From positions 1 through 64,000 of the forward strand of contig NZ_PQSP01000003.1 of the NCBI RefSeq assembly GCF_003991585.1: 64,000 bases of DNA, given 5' to 3'. The notes under the pieces were generated by a model. It was not told the origin of the DNA, did not search any database, and saw only the letters and a program-made list of their open reading frames with translations. This document shows, piece after piece, positions 44,793 to 54,791 of the stretch. Position numbers and translations under genes: made by a program. This stretch comes from Saezia sanguinis (GTDB lineage: Bacteria; Pseudomonadota; Gammaproteobacteria; Burkholderiales; Burkholderiaceae_C). Each line of letters opens with the position of its first letter. Position 1 is the first letter of the stretch.

Positions 44793-45347
44793 TTATTTTT
44801 TCTTCTTCGGGGCCAGCATCATCACCATCTGGCGGCCTTCCAGTTTAGGCATGGATTCCACCTGTGCTACATCTTCGAGCTCATCACGGATACGTTCCAG
44901 CAATTCCATTCCAAGCCGCTGATGTGCAATTTCGCGTCCACGGAAGCGCAATGTCACCTTGCCTTTGTCGCCACCTTCGAGGAACCGTCGCAAATTACGC
45001 ATTTTGACCTGATAGTCAGCCTCATCCGTCCCCGGACGGAACTTGACTTCCTTCACATCTACCACTTTCTGCTTGGCTTTGGCTTCCGCCGCTTTTTTCT
45101 GCTCGGCGTAGCGGAACTTGCCATAGTCAATCAGGCGGCATACAGGCGGGTTGGCCGTGGGTGCAATTTCGACCAGGTCGGTATCGTATTCGGCAGACAG
45201 GCGCAACGCCTCCTGCAAACTGACAACCCCCAGCGGCTCATTTTCCGGGCCATTCAAACGGACTTCCGGTGCCGTAATTTCACGGTTCAAACGGTGCTTG
45301 CGCTCAGTAATGTTATTCGGCGCGCGACGATCTGCTAAGGTAGCGAT
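44793..45347 (-). CDS. infC: Translation initiation factor IF-3, 184 aa
   Basis: The shorter frame from a TTG at 45290 misses the conserved N-terminal lead. Extending 19 codons gives [18 protein letters not shown] before [12 protein letters not shown], and puts an ATC at 45345-45347 after an AGAGG site. A rare AUC/AUU-type start is expected because IF-3 represses its own messenger through it. The core contains ARPKQKVV-like and [15 protein letters not shown] text. Ends KKKK. Confidence 0.93.
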   Translation of the reverse strand: MATLADRRAPNNITERKHRLNREITAPEVRLNGPENEPLGVVSLQEALRLSAEYDTDLVEIAPTANPPVCRLIDYGKFRYAEQKKAAEAKAKQKVVDVKEVKFRPGTDEADYQVKMRNLRRFLEGGDKGKVTLRFRGREIAHQRLGMELLERIRDELEDVAQVESMPKLEGRQMVMMLAPKKKK

Positions 45348-45410
45348 GGTTTCATCCTCTCTTCAAATTATTCAACAAAAACCAAACGGTTATTCATTGG
45401 CACAAGGCTC

Positions 45411-47330
45411 TCAACTCTTGGCGTCAATCTCAGAACAAACACGTTCGATCAATTCTGTCAGTGCCATTTCTCCCAGATTCTGGTTGCCACGGGCACGCAC
45501 CGACACTTTCTGCTCTGCCATTTCTTTATCCCCAACCACAAGGATATAAGGCAACTTTTGCAAAGCGAGTTCCCGAATTTTATAGTTCACCTTTTCGTTG
45601 CGCAAATCGGTAACCACCCGAATACCCCGTTTTTGCAGCGCATTTGCAACGGATTGCGCGTATTGCGCCTGCGCATCGGTAATGTTCAAAACCGCCACCT
45701 GGTAAGGTGCCAGCCATACCGGCATCGCCCCTGCATAATGCTCCACCAAAATACCAATGAAGCGTTCCATGGAGCCGACAATAGCCCGGTGCAGCATCAC
45801 CGGGTGTTTACGCTCACCAGATTCTGCCACGTATTCGGCATCCAGGCGCTCTGGCATTGAAAAGTCTACCTGAATGGTGCCGCACTGCCACTGGCGCCCG
45901 ATTGCGTCTTTCAGCGTGTATTCCACTTTGGGGCCGTAAAACGCACCGTCTCCCGGCGAAACAACAAACTCACAGCCGGAACGGCGCAGGCTTTCCATCA
46001 GCGCATGTTCGGCCTTGTCCCAGATTTCATCAGAGCCAATGCGTTTTTCCGGGCGGGTTGCAATTTTGTAAATGATGTTGCTAAACCCGAAATCCTGATA
46101 AACCTTTTGCAGCAAGGCTGTGTAGGCCACACACTCTTCCAGAATCTGATCTTCCGTACAGAAAATATGGCCGTCATCCTGCGTAAAGCCGCGCACGCGC
46201 ATGATGCCATGCAAACCGCCCGAAGGCTCGTTGCGGTGGCACTGCCCAAACTCGCCAAAACGCAAAGGCAGGTCGCGGTAGCTTTTAACCCCCTGTTTAT
46301 AAATCAGGATATGCCCCGGGCAGTTCATGGGCTTAAGCGCATATTCACGCTTTTCACTTTCGGTGACAAACATGTTTTCGCGGTATTTGTCCCAGTGCCC
46401 GGTTTTTTCCCACAGTGATTTATCCAGCAGTTGCGGGCCTTTGACTTCGCGATAACCATTGTTGCGGTATACCGCACGCATGTACTGCTCCACCTCCTGC
46501 CAGATGGTCCAGCCCTTGGCGTGCCAGAACACCACCCCGGGGGCATGGTCATCAATATGAAACAGGTCCAGTTCCTTGCCCAGTTTGCGGTGGTCGCGCT
46601 TTTCCGCTTCCCCCAGCATGGTCAGGTAGGTTTTCAACTCTTCCTTGCTGGCCCAGGCCGTGCCATAAATGCGCTGAAGCTGCTCGTTGTTGCTGTCGCC
46701 ACGCCAGTAGGCCCCTGCCACTTTCATCAATTTAAAAAACTTCAGCTTGCCGGTACTGGGCACGTGCGGGCCGCGGCACAGGTCGGTAAAACCGCCTTCT
46801 GTATAAAGCGATACCTCCTGATCGGGCGGAATACTTTCAATGATCTCAGCTTTATACGCTTCACCAATGCCTTTAAAGTAGGCGACCGCTTCATCGCGCG
46901 GCATGACCTTGCGGGTTACCGGCTCGTCTTTGGCGGCGAGCTCTGACATGCGCGCTTCAATCGCCTGCAAATCTTCCGGCGTAAACGGACGTGAATAAGA
47001 GAAGTCGTAATAAAACCCGTTTTCGATCACCGGGCCAATGGTCACCTGTGCATCAGGAAACAACTCTTTCACGGCGTACGCCAGCAGGTGTGCCGTTGAA
47101 TGGCGGATAATCTCCAGCCCGTCGGCATCCTTAGCGGTTACGATTGACAGGTCTGCATCCTGGCTCAACACATAACTGGTATCCACAAGGCGGGCAGCTT
47201 CACCGGTACCCACCCGGGCGGCCAATGCTGCTTTGGCCAGCCCTGGCCCAATAGACTCAGCCACCTGTGCCACAGTGACTGCCTGAGGATAGTCACGTTT
47301 GGAGCCATCTGGAAGACGAACAGAAATCAT
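45411..47330 (-). CDS. thrS: Threonine-tRNA ligase, 639 aa
   Basis: TGS domain at 1-60, then the editing/SAD domain ([24 protein letters not shown]). Catalytic core: [24 protein letters not shown], with [31 protein letters not shown] after it. The C-terminal anticodon-binding domain holds [20 protein letters not shown]. Full length. It heads the run thrS-infC. Its leader has a terminator-like hairpin described separately. Confidence 0.98.
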   Translation of the reverse strand: MISVRLPDGSKRDYPQAVTVAQVAESIGPGLAKAALAARVGTGEAARLVDTSYVLSQDADLSIVTAKDADGLEIIRHSTAHLLAYAVKELFPDAQVTIGPVIENGFYYDFSYSRPFTPEDLQAIEARMSELAAKDEPVTRKVMPRDEAVAYFKGIGEAYKAEIIESIPPDQEVSLYTEGGFTDLCRGPHVPSTGKLKFFKLMKVAGAYWRGDSNNEQLQRIYGTAWASKEELKTYLTMLGEAEKRDHRKLGKELDLFHIDDHAPGVVFWHAKGWTIWQEVEQYMRAVYRNNGYREVKGPQLLDKSLWEKTGHWDKYRENMFVTESEKREYALKPMNCPGHILIYKQGVKSYRDLPLRFGEFGQCHRNEPSGGLHGIMRVRGFTQDDGHIFCTEDQILEECVAYTALLQKVYQDFGFSNIIYKIATRPEKRIGSDEIWDKAEHALMESLRRSGCEFVVSPGDGAFYGPKVEYTLKDAIGRQWQCGTIQVDFSMPERLDAEYVAESGERKHPVMLHRAIVGSMERFIGILVEHYAGAMPVWLAPYQVAVLNITDAQAQYAQSVANALQKRGIRVVTDLRNEKVNYKIRELALQKLPYILVVGDKEMAEQKVSVRARGNQNLGEMALTELIERVCSEIDAKS

Positions 47331-47356
47331 GGTTTTTCTCTTATCAATAAAAGCAT

Positions 47357-47496
47357 AAAAAAAGCGCGTAAACCGCGCTTATATATCAATGGGTGTGAAA
47401 TAACGAATTCAATATCAATAACACCTTTACCGCATACAAGCGCAGCAGCGTACTCAACAAAAACCTTTGTTAGAAGTTCGCGGTGTCATAACCCAT
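47357..47496 (-). promoter_or_regulatory. thrS leader with terminator-like hairpin and 8-codon frame
   Basis: On the minus strand AAGCGCG/CGCGCTT (47362-47380) is followed by a run of seven T and ends 26 nt before the thrS ATG. About 90 nt further upstream a short frame (47470-47496, MGYDTANF) has AAAGG nearby. Together they look like a transcription attenuator with a leader peptide, but only one Thr codon is present, so control by threonine charging is unproven. Confidence 0.45.
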
Positions 47497-47573
47497 GGAG
47501 CCTTTCTCAGTCTTACATAAAAATCAGAATTTAAGGGAGATTTTACCCGAAAACCACAACCCGTGCGCTTACG

Positions 47574-48188
47574 CTAAGGATTGCGGCGCGGAAAATCCAA
47601 CAAAATCGCCTGAAGCAAACGATCCAGATCATCCACAGACAACTGCTGCTCTACCTGTTTGCTGTAAAAAAACACCGGCGCACCCGGTATGGCCGGTATA
47701 CCGTAGAGCCAAACCATCCCAGGCTCATGCCGATAAATCACCAGACCATCCATATACAGGTTGTAGTTTTCCAGCACCGTTTGCACACGGTTGCGTGCGG
47801 CCATGTTGCCATCAACAGCCAGTAAAGCATCTTCTTGCGTAAGGCCCTGGGGAATGCGGTTTAAAAACAACTGGTCAACCCCCGTATAGGCACATTCGTA
47901 ATTCTGGCAAACACTGCTGCGGTCCACCACATTTTCAGAAGGCAGTGGATTAAGCTGCACCGTGCTTGCCTGCGCGCGCCAGCGGGTCATCAACGCCTTG
48001 CCGTCCTGATACGCAGGTTCGGAAATATCCATAAATACAATATTCTGAGGCCGTGTTGTTGTACCAGCCCATGCCGCCACACTGGGCAACACCAAAAACA
48101 CTGCTGCCAGAAACAGGCATATGAAACGACCACGCCGTATTTCACGCATGGCATTTCCATAATTCGTGTATGCATGGAGGCGGCTCAT
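47574..48188 (-). CDS. Secreted protein of unknown function, paralogue 2, 204 aa
   Basis: A signal peptide ends VAAWA. The mature part has NIVFMDISEPAYQDGKALMTRWR, PQGLTQEDALLAVDG, ARNRVQTVLENYNLY, GLVIYRHEPGMVWLYGI and QQLSVDDLDRLLQ. The same landmarks occur in the gene just upstream, whose stop overlaps this start (ATGA). The family was not recognised. Two cysteines lie in VCQNYECAY. Export to the periplasm is inferred; function is unknown. Confidence 0.75.
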   Translation of the reverse strand: MSRLHAYTNYGNAMREIRRGRFICLFLAAVFLVLPSVAAWAGTTTRPQNIVFMDISEPAYQDGKALMTRWRAQASTVQLNPLPSENVVDRSSVCQNYECAYTGVDQLFLNRIPQGLTQEDALLAVDGNMAARNRVQTVLENYNLYMDGLVIYRHEPGMVWLYGIPAIPGAPVFFYSKQVEQQLSVDDLDRLLQAILLDFPRRNP

Positions 48189-48793
48189 AACGTAAAGCCC
48201 TCATTCCACATCAGCAGTTGCCCCACCACCAGACGCTCCAGCAGCCAGTCAAAATCGGCCAGAGATAATTGTTCCGGCACATCATAGGCAAGCAGAAAAA
48301 CGGGCGTGGCATCCAGTGCCCGCAGTGCATACAGTCTAACCTGACCAGCCTCATGCCAATACAGCACCAGGCCACTGAGGTAACGCTGCATCACGTCATC
48401 TGTATAAGGCGGTGCATTGTATCTTTGCAAAATGCGCTGCAGCCTGTTTCTGGCCTGCTCATCCCCTGCAATGGCGGCACGCGCATCTTCAATGGTAAGC
48501 CCCTGCGGCACGGCACTCAGATAAAGCTTTCCAATACTGTGCCAGTCGTCCTGATTATCTTTACAGGCAAAACATCCCCGATAGCGGCCACCAAAGCGTA
48601 CCCCAGCATCCGCACTGCGCAACTGGCGCAATTGCGACATGAGCAGCTTGCCATCCTGGAAAGCTGCTTCAGAGACATCCATGAACACAATGTTGTACTG
48701 CCGCTGGGCAAAAACAAGCTGCGAGCCACCCAACAAAAACAGCAAAAGGCCAGATAGCCAGAGCTTTCTTAACAAACGCCCGGCATCTATCAC
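48185..48793 (-). CDS. Secreted protein of unknown function, paralogue 1, 202 aa
   Basis: A signal peptide (LLRKLWLSGLLLFLLGGSQLVFA) is followed by NIVFMDVSEAAFQDGKLLMSQLR, a two-cysteine GCFACKD segment, PQGLTIEDARAAIAGDEQARNRLQRILQRYN, and GLVLYWHEAGQVRLYAL. It is a tandem duplicate of the next gene and is coupled to it. A small CxxC could bind metal or form a disulphide. No known family assigned. Confidence 0.75.
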   Translation of the reverse strand: MIDAGRLLRKLWLSGLLLFLLGGSQLVFAQRQYNIVFMDVSEAAFQDGKLLMSQLRQLRSADAGVRFGGRYRGCFACKDNQDDWHSIGKLYLSAVPQGLTIEDARAAIAGDEQARNRLQRILQRYNAPPYTDDVMQRYLSGLVLYWHEAGQVRLYALRALDATPVFLLAYDVPEQLSLADFDWLLERLVVGQLLMWNEGFTL

Positions 48794-48796
48794 CGC

Positions 48797-49411
48797 TTAT
48801 ACCGCCGGCACGTCAATTTCTTCCTGATGTGCCCGCTGCACAGAAGGACGCTCACTGACAACATCCATCCAATTGGCCAGTTCAGGCCACTGCTCCAGAT
48901 CAACACTGAACCGGGGCATCCAGCTCAGGATCGGGAATAAATAGGCGTCTACAATGGTAAAGTGCTCTCCCATCACATAAGAGCGCCCCTTCATTCTGTT
49001 GGCCAGATTGCCCAGCCGCCACTCCAGTTTTTCAGTGATGATTTCTTTCACCTCATCGGGGATTTCTGCCATGAACAGCGGGGCACATAAGGCGTGCAGT
49101 TCGTTGCTCATGAAATTCAGAATCTCCCATAACTCCACCCGCTCCCACGAACCCTGGGGAGGTGCGAGCTTGGTTTCAGGCTTCAGGTCTGCCAGATACT
49201 GAATAATTGCAGGCCCTTCTGTCAAAATCTTGCCATCATCCAGCGTCAGAGCCGGCACATAGCCATTGGGATTAATCTCCCTGAAATCCCCACCTTCAGA
49301 AGTATGCATTGACGCATAGTTCACCCGGATCAGCTCATAAGGGATATTTTGTTCAATCAAAATAATATGGGGAGCCAATGCGCTTGCTTCAGATGCAAAA
49401 TAAAGTTTCAT
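48797..49411 (-). CDS. Glutathione S-transferase, 204 aa
   Basis: An N-terminal thioredoxin-like fold (MKLYFASEASALAPHIILIEQ, then NPNGYVPALTLDDGKILTEGPAIIQYLAD, the glutathione-binding signature) and a helical C-terminal domain (GEHFTIVDAYLFPILSW). Soluble; typical length. It should conjugate or reduce electrophiles with glutathione. It ends 3 bp before the secreted pair, suggesting a shared transcript. Confidence 0.92.
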   Translation of the reverse strand: MKLYFASEASALAPHIILIEQNIPYELIRVNYASMHTSEGGDFREINPNGYVPALTLDDGKILTEGPAIIQYLADLKPETKLAPPQGSWERVELWEILNFMSNELHALCAPLFMAEIPDEVKEIITEKLEWRLGNLANRMKGRSYVMGEHFTIVDAYLFPILSWMPRFSVDLEQWPELANWMDVVSERPSVQRAHQEEIDVPAV

Positions 49412-49664
49412 ACCCGAAAAATCCCTAAAATTAACAATACGTCTTCAACACGGGCTGTATTTTCCCATGTACATAGAATTCACATGCAGAGCAGCAGTAT
49501 ATACAAACCACCTACTACCTCATTGTTATTGCTCAATATTTTAACTGATGCCTGAAAAGGTCTGATATTGGAAGTGCCATAAGGGCAGGCAGCCCCTAAG
49601 CACAGCAGCAGCAAGCAGATCGCACACAGAGCAACATCACCACCGGTTACCGGTGATCCAGCCA

Positions 49665-50405
49665 TCAACTCCGCTGGCGCAACGCCTCATACAGACAAAT
49701 GCCACTGGCAACCGACACATTCAAACTCTCTACCGCCCCCTTCATGGGAATACTGACCAGCAGATCACAGCTTTTACGCGTCAACTGCCGCATTCCAGGC
49801 CCTTCAGCCCCCAAGACCAAAGCCAGTGGCATTTTCAAATCGGCCTCATACAAGGACTGTGATGCATCATCAGAAGTTCCCACGCACCAGATATTGCGCT
49901 CTTTCAGTTCTCCCAAAGTACGGGCCAGATTGGTCACCATGAAATAAGGCACGGTGTCTGCCGCGCCACTGGCCACTTTGGCAACTGTGGCGTTGATGCC
50001 TACCGCATGGTCTTTCGGCGCAATCACAGCATGTGCGCCTGCACCATCGGCCACACGCAGACAGGCCCCCAGATTATGCGGATCGGTCACACTATCCAGC
50101 ACCAGCAACAAGGGTGGTCCCTCAACAGCATCCAACAAATCATCCAGGCTTTTTGTCTGGGTCAGTTCCTCAACAGCCGCCACCACTCCCTGGTGGCGGT
50201 GCGTTTTGGCCATTTTTTCAAGGCGTGCAGCATCAGACTCAATGATACGCACACCTGCGTTTGCAGCCTGCTCCAAAAAACGGCGCATGCGCTGATCATG
50301 CCGCGTCATATCCGCATAGATTTCGCGAACTGACTGCGGTGCAGTTTTTAAACGGACACTGACAGCATGAAAACCAAACAACAACTTTTGCGACATTTTT
50401 ACCAA
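49665..50405 (-). CDS. rlmB: 23S rRNA (guanosine-2'-O)-methyltransferase, RlmB type, 246 aa
   Basis: SpoU/TrmH fold. An N-terminal substrate-binding domain ([13 protein letters not shown]) precedes the knot domain with [40 protein letters not shown] and [23 protein letters not shown], which are motifs 1-3. It methylates G2251 of 23S rRNA in the family. No rnr gene is seen beside it. Confidence 0.93.
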   Translation of the reverse strand: MVKMSQKLLFGFHAVSVRLKTAPQSVREIYADMTRHDQRMRRFLEQAANAGVRIIESDAARLEKMAKTHRHQGVVAAVEELTQTKSLDDLLDAVEGPPLLLVLDSVTDPHNLGACLRVADGAGAHAVIAPKDHAVGINATVAKVASGAADTVPYFMVTNLARTLGELKERNIWCVGTSDDASQSLYEADLKMPLALVLGAEGPGMRQLTRKSCDLLVSIPMKGAVESLNVSVASGICLYEALRQRS

Positions 50406-51025
50406 CCTGCTAACAAATTAAACACACAATAATGCAAATACCCGCCGGCATTATCCGATAACAAACCATCCGTAACAGCGCCCTTATCAATCCACTGAAA
50501 CCAGATACACCATCGTATTCAACAGCATCTGTGCGGACAGCGCTCCATCAGTAAAGCACAACGCATTGTAACCGCCGCTTGCCCCCTGACCAGGAACAGT
50601 CATGCCACGCGGTAACTTTGCAAACGGGTTCAAAACAACAAAGACACCAACACCATCAGGGCTGCCGCCTTTACACAACAGATAGTCTACCGTTACAGCG
50701 AACAGCGACATGGATATTTTTAATCGCGATTGATAAGCCCTTACCCGCTGTTTATTCATTAAACCACGCTGTTCCGACTTATACATATTGCTCTGACATG
50801 AAACTTCACTATCGTACGCATTCACAGCGTAGCCAAAAGATTTACAAGCGCTTGACCGGGCTTTGCGTGAATAGTGGCACAAGTTCAGACTTTGCCTTTT
50901 GGACACTGATCTCCGTTCGATTAAAACGCTGCATCTCTCCAGATTCAAAACAACTTCTGTTGTAAAAATACCATAAACGCATCACCCATCATTCCTTTTT
51001 ATGTAACCACGATTCACAAGCTGAT
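50406..51025. other. Intergenic region with one doubtful frame
   Basis: A 153-codon minus-strand frame (50487-50948) has no recognised motif, several cysteines and unusual composition. It could be a hypothetical gene but I do not support it. The region should carry the promoter of the autotransporter at 51026 and of rlmB. Confidence 0.3.
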
Positions 51026-54000
51026 ATGAATACTCAAAATAAAACCGCATCTCATTTTGCTTTCAGCCCAATTGTTCATGCATGTCAAACCTTTTTGCGG
51101 CAAAAAGCATCCCGTTCTTTTTCAAAAATTTGGCGGGCAAGTGCTGTCTGCGCCAGTTTTTCAACCGTACTTTACGCCAACAGCGTATGGGCACAGTCAT
51201 ATAACGTGGCAGATGTCGCCTCACTCCAAGCTGCCTTACAAAATGCGTCTATTACCAGCGGCTCCATCATCATGTCTGCCAGCCAGGAATGGACCTTAAC
51301 CAGCAGTATCAATGCTGCCGGCGGCGCAAGCAATTTCACGCTCGATGGCAGCAACGACAGTATGCTGCTTGGCAATAATTCATTTGCACTGATCAACATG
51401 GGCACTCAAAGTGTCAATGCCATACAGAATATAGAACTTAACCGGGGCACATCATCCGCTACTGGCGGCGCTTTTTCTGCCGGCGCCGTCACCGCTGGTA
51501 TCAACAATGCAGCATTCAGAAATAACCAGGCCGCAACCGATGGCGGCGCCGTTTATATCAGCGGTGCCTTTGCCGGCGGCATTCAGAATAACATCCATTT
51601 CGACAGCAATACTGCTTCGGGTGGCAGCGGGGGCGGTATTTACATCGGTGGAAATTTCAGCGGTGGTATTGGGGGTTCAGGCCAGGATGCCCACTTTGAC
51701 AATAACCATGCAAGCGTTAACGGCGGGGGCATGTACGTCGGCGGCACATTCAGCGGCAACATCAGCACCAACTACTTTGCCACCAATACGGCAGACGGTT
51801 CCGGTGGCGGCCTGTATGTTACCGGTGCATTGGGCAACAGCGGAAATGCCATTGACGGCGCCATTGTGACAGGCAATACCGCCCAGAATAACGGCGGCGG
51901 CATCTGGACGGGTTCACTTGCCGGCAATGTCACAGCCAATTTTGCGCAAAACGCTGCCACGAATGGAAGCGGTGGCGCCATCTACGTCAATACCGGCGAT
52001 ATCACGGGCAACATCAACAATGCCCAGTTCACAAGCAATACGGCAGGTGCTAATGGCGGTGGGCTTCATGTTGCCAATGGCGGTATCGCAGGCAGTATCA
52101 ACAACAGCAACTTTTCCCAAAACGCAGCGGGCGGCAGTGGTGGCGCCATCAATCTTCAGGGCGGTTTGACTGGCAGCATCTCCGGTGCCAATTTCACACA
52201 GAATACAGCAGGTGCTAATGGCGGCGGACTCAACGTGGTATCCGGCGGCATCGCTGGCGATATCAGCAACACGACTTTTACCGGCAACCGGGCCAATGCC
52301 AATGGCGGGGGCTTCAACATTGTCAGCGGCAATATTGGCGGTTCACTCTCCAATGTCACCTTTTCACAAAATATCGCAGCAGCCAATGGCGGCGGGTTTA
52401 ACCTCAGTCAGGGAAACATCACCGGTGATATCAGCGGTACAAGTTTCGCTACCAACTCAGCAGGGCAAAACGGTGGCGGCCTGAGTGTCATGAATGGTGA
52501 TATCAGCGGCACCCTTTCCAACTCCCCCTTCGCTCAGAACTCTGCCACTGCCAGCGGCGGGGGCATGTATGTTTCGGGCACTGTGGGCAACATCACCAAC
52601 ATGAATTTTTCTGCCAACCATGCCGGACAGCACGGAGGTGCGGCATTCATTGGCACGCTTAACAACGGCATATCCAATTCAACACTCAACGTCAACACAG
52701 CCAACGGGAATGGTGGCGCTTTATATATTAATCAGGGGCTGAACGGAACCATTTTGAATACGCAGTTCCTCTTGAACACGGCCGGTGGCTATGGCGGTGC
52801 GATATTCGTCAATACCTCATCAACCACCGGCAGCACCAATTTCACCCTCTCCGCTGATGCCGACAACCGGACCACCTTCACAGGCAACTACAGTGCCGCA
52901 ACCGGCCAAAACAACAGCATTTATTTTGGCCGCGCCAACGGGCAGAATTCAGGGCACGATGTCTTCATGAACGTTGGCGGCGCCGATTTCACCGGCACCG
53001 TTGCGATTTATGACCCGATCACTGTTGATATGACGGGCGGCAGGAACTTCACCTACACCAATAACGGGGGAACCGGCACCCATTACTGGGGTGGCCGTAA
53101 CAACATCACCACCGTTGGCGGCACTGCCACATTCAACCTGAATGCTGGTACAACACAGCTTCGCCCGGACTTTACCCTGGTTGCAGGAAGCGGTACCCGG
53201 ATGATTATCAGCATGGGAGCCGGCCCCGAGATCAAACGCTTTTCCATGGATGTGTCACAGCGTGATGCCAATCTGGCCGTTTTCAATTTTGCCAATGCAG
53301 CCGCAGGCTCTTCATTTACGCTGGGAAGCAATCTGGTGCTGACCGCGCCCCGCACACTTTTGCCTCAAGTCGGCAAATATTTGATGGTGGAAGGCGGCAT
53401 TGCCGCCCTTCCAGACCAGGCCGCACTGGACCATGTCAATGGCAGCATTGAAGAAACACACGAATACCAGGCCCAGTTCCTGCGTGAAGGCAATCAGATC
53501 TGGCTGACGACTGTTTATGTACCTGACCACGTTACAGACCTGGGGCCAAACGGTGAAGAATCTCTGGGTAACATTGAAGACTGGCTGCACAACACCGAAA
53601 ACGGCAATAAGGTTCTGGACAATGACTGGGCGTTTTACCTGCTGAAAAACGACCTGAACTCGGTTTCTCCTGAAGCGGCATTGACACTTGGCTGGATCAA
53701 TACCAACAACCATATCAAAGTAGCCAACCAGGCGCTGGATATGGCTTTTGAAAGTTGCCGTGAACAAAATCCCTCAACAAAAGACGATGATACCAATCGC
53801 CTGAATTGCGAAAGAAAAGAATTTTACGCATGGGTGAGTTACCTGGGCAGCTTTGGTCAGGATGCGCGCTCAAGAAGAGAGCATTCAGGCTACCGGGTCG
53901 ACACCAACGGCATTGTGATGGGATTGAACTGGAACTTCCGCGAAAACTGGACTGCTGGCGTGTATGGCAGCTATACCAGATCAGATACTAATTTCACCGA

Positions 54001-54679
54001 CATTCATGCCAGCTCGCAAACCGAAGCCGGCCAATTTGGCTTATTCGCCCGCTACACGACCCCTGAGAACATGCGTCTGACCGTTGATGCAGCATATTCT
54101 CACCACAAAAATGACCTGCGCCGAAGCCCTGCTTACCTAGGTGTCAGTGAAGGTGACTACGCGCATGATGTGTTCAGTGTGGGAGCAGAAATCGCTCAGG
54201 ACTTTTACCCCTGGGACAGCCATGCACGGTTGACACCATTTGCTTCGGCACGCTACCTGTGGATCAACCAGCAGGGGTTCACAGAAACCGGTGGCATGAT
54301 GAATGCCCATGTCAGCCGTACCGATCATGACTTCCTGACCACCAATCTGGGAGCAACGCTTGAACGTGACTACACCCTGAAAAACGGAACCGTATTAACG
54401 CCCGGATTCACACTTGCCTGGCGGCATAACTTCGGTAACAGCCAATTCTCAACCAGGGCCCGGTTCGCAGAAACATATCTCGACGGCTCCTACGGCCCCA
54501 CTTATCAAGTCAACTCACGCCCGCAGGAACGCGATGCACTGGTTGTTGGCCTTGGGCTCAAGGCGGAAGGGCAACTGCGACCCGGCGTGCTGTGGAATAC
54601 AACACTGTCGTACACCAGAGAGCAAAGCAGCCGCTCAAGCGATGATGCACTTTTCTTAAGTGTGGGACTCAAGTTCTGA
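51026..54679 (+). CDS. Autotransporter with Chlamydia Pmp-like repeats, 1217 aa
   Basis: A long signal region ends SVWA (about residue 56). The passenger has roughly 20 units of an F..N / GG[AG][ILMF] pattern (FTSNTAGANGGGLHV, FTQNTAGANGGGLNV, FTGNRANANGGGFNI), the repeat type of chlamydial polymorphic membrane proteins. The barrel starts near residue 930 (KEFYAWVSYLGSFGQDARSR) and ends LFLSVGLKF with the terminal Phe expected for Bam recognition. Surface adhesion is the likely role. A strong terminator follows. Confidence 0.93.
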   Translation: MNTQNKTASHFAFSPIVHACQTFLRQKASRSFSKIWRASAVCASFSTVLYANSVWAQSYNVADVASLQAALQNASITSGSIIMSASQEWTLTSSINAAGGASNFTLDGSNDSMLLGNNSFALINMGTQSVNAIQNIELNRGTSSATGGAFSAGAVTAGINNAAFRNNQAATDGGAVYISGAFAGGIQNNIHFDSNTASGGSGGGIYIGGNFSGGIGGSGQDAHFDNNHASVNGGGMYVGGTFSGNISTNYFATNTADGSGGGLYVTGALGNSGNAIDGAIVTGNTAQNNGGGIWTGSLAGNVTANFAQNAATNGSGGAIYVNTGDITGNINNAQFTSNTAGANGGGLHVANGGIAGSINNSNFSQNAAGGSGGAINLQGGLTGSISGANFTQNTAGANGGGLNVVSGGIAGDISNTTFTGNRANANGGGFNIVSGNIGGSLSNVTFSQNIAAANGGGFNLSQGNITGDISGTSFATNSAGQNGGGLSVMNGDISGTLSNSPFAQNSATASGGGMYVSGTVGNITNMNFSANHAGQHGGAAFIGTLNNGISNSTLNVNTANGNGGALYINQGLNGTILNTQFLLNTAGGYGGAIFVNTSSTTGSTNFTLSADADNRTTFTGNYSAATGQNNSIYFGRANGQNSGHDVFMNVGGADFTGTVAIYDPITVDMTGGRNFTYTNNGGTGTHYWGGRNNITTVGGTATFNLNAGTTQLRPDFTLVAGSGTRMIISMGAGPEIKRFSMDVSQRDANLAVFNFANAAAGSSFTLGSNLVLTAPRTLLPQVGKYLMVEGGIAALPDQAALDHVNGSIEETHEYQAQFLREGNQIWLTTVYVPDHVTDLGPNGEESLGNIEDWLHNTENGNKVLDNDWAFYLLKNDLNSVSPEAALTLGWINTNNHIKVANQALDMAFESCREQNPSTKDDDTNRLNCERKEFYAWVSYLGSFGQDARSRREHSGYRVDTNGIVMGLNWNFRENWTAGVYGSYTRSDTNFTDIHASSQTEAGQFGLFARYTTPENMRLTVDAAYSHHKNDLRRSPAYLGVSEGDYAHDVFSVGAEIAQDFYPWDSHARLTPFASARYLWINQQGFTETGGMMNAHVSRTDHDFLTTNLGATLERDYTLKNGTVLTPGFTLAWRHNFGNSQFSTRARFAETYLDGSYGPTYQVNSRPQERDALVVGLGLKAEGQLRPGVLWNTTLSYTREQSSRSSDDALFLSVGLKF

Positions 54680-54720
54680 TTTCGTTTGCCTTGCTGCAAA
54701 CGTTTCATCTGCATGAAAAA

Positions 54721-54750
54721 TGCCCTGGAAAGAAACTTCCAGGGCATTTT
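54721..54750. terminator. Intrinsic terminator, bidirectional
   Basis: TGCCCTGGAA/TTCCAGGGCA, a perfect 10-bp stem with a 6-nt loop, flanked by A-run and TTTT. It ends the autotransporter transcript on the plus strand and can also stop the aldo/keto reductase transcript from the other side. Confidence 0.9.
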
Positions 54751-54791
54751 GTATTTTTGCTGATCAATATAATAAAGTAATAAAGGGTGTC

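Noticed and set aside
50487..50948. 153-codon minus-strand frame between rlmB and the autotransporter
   Set aside because: Several possible starts, no signal, no domain; left as doubtful in the gap entry.
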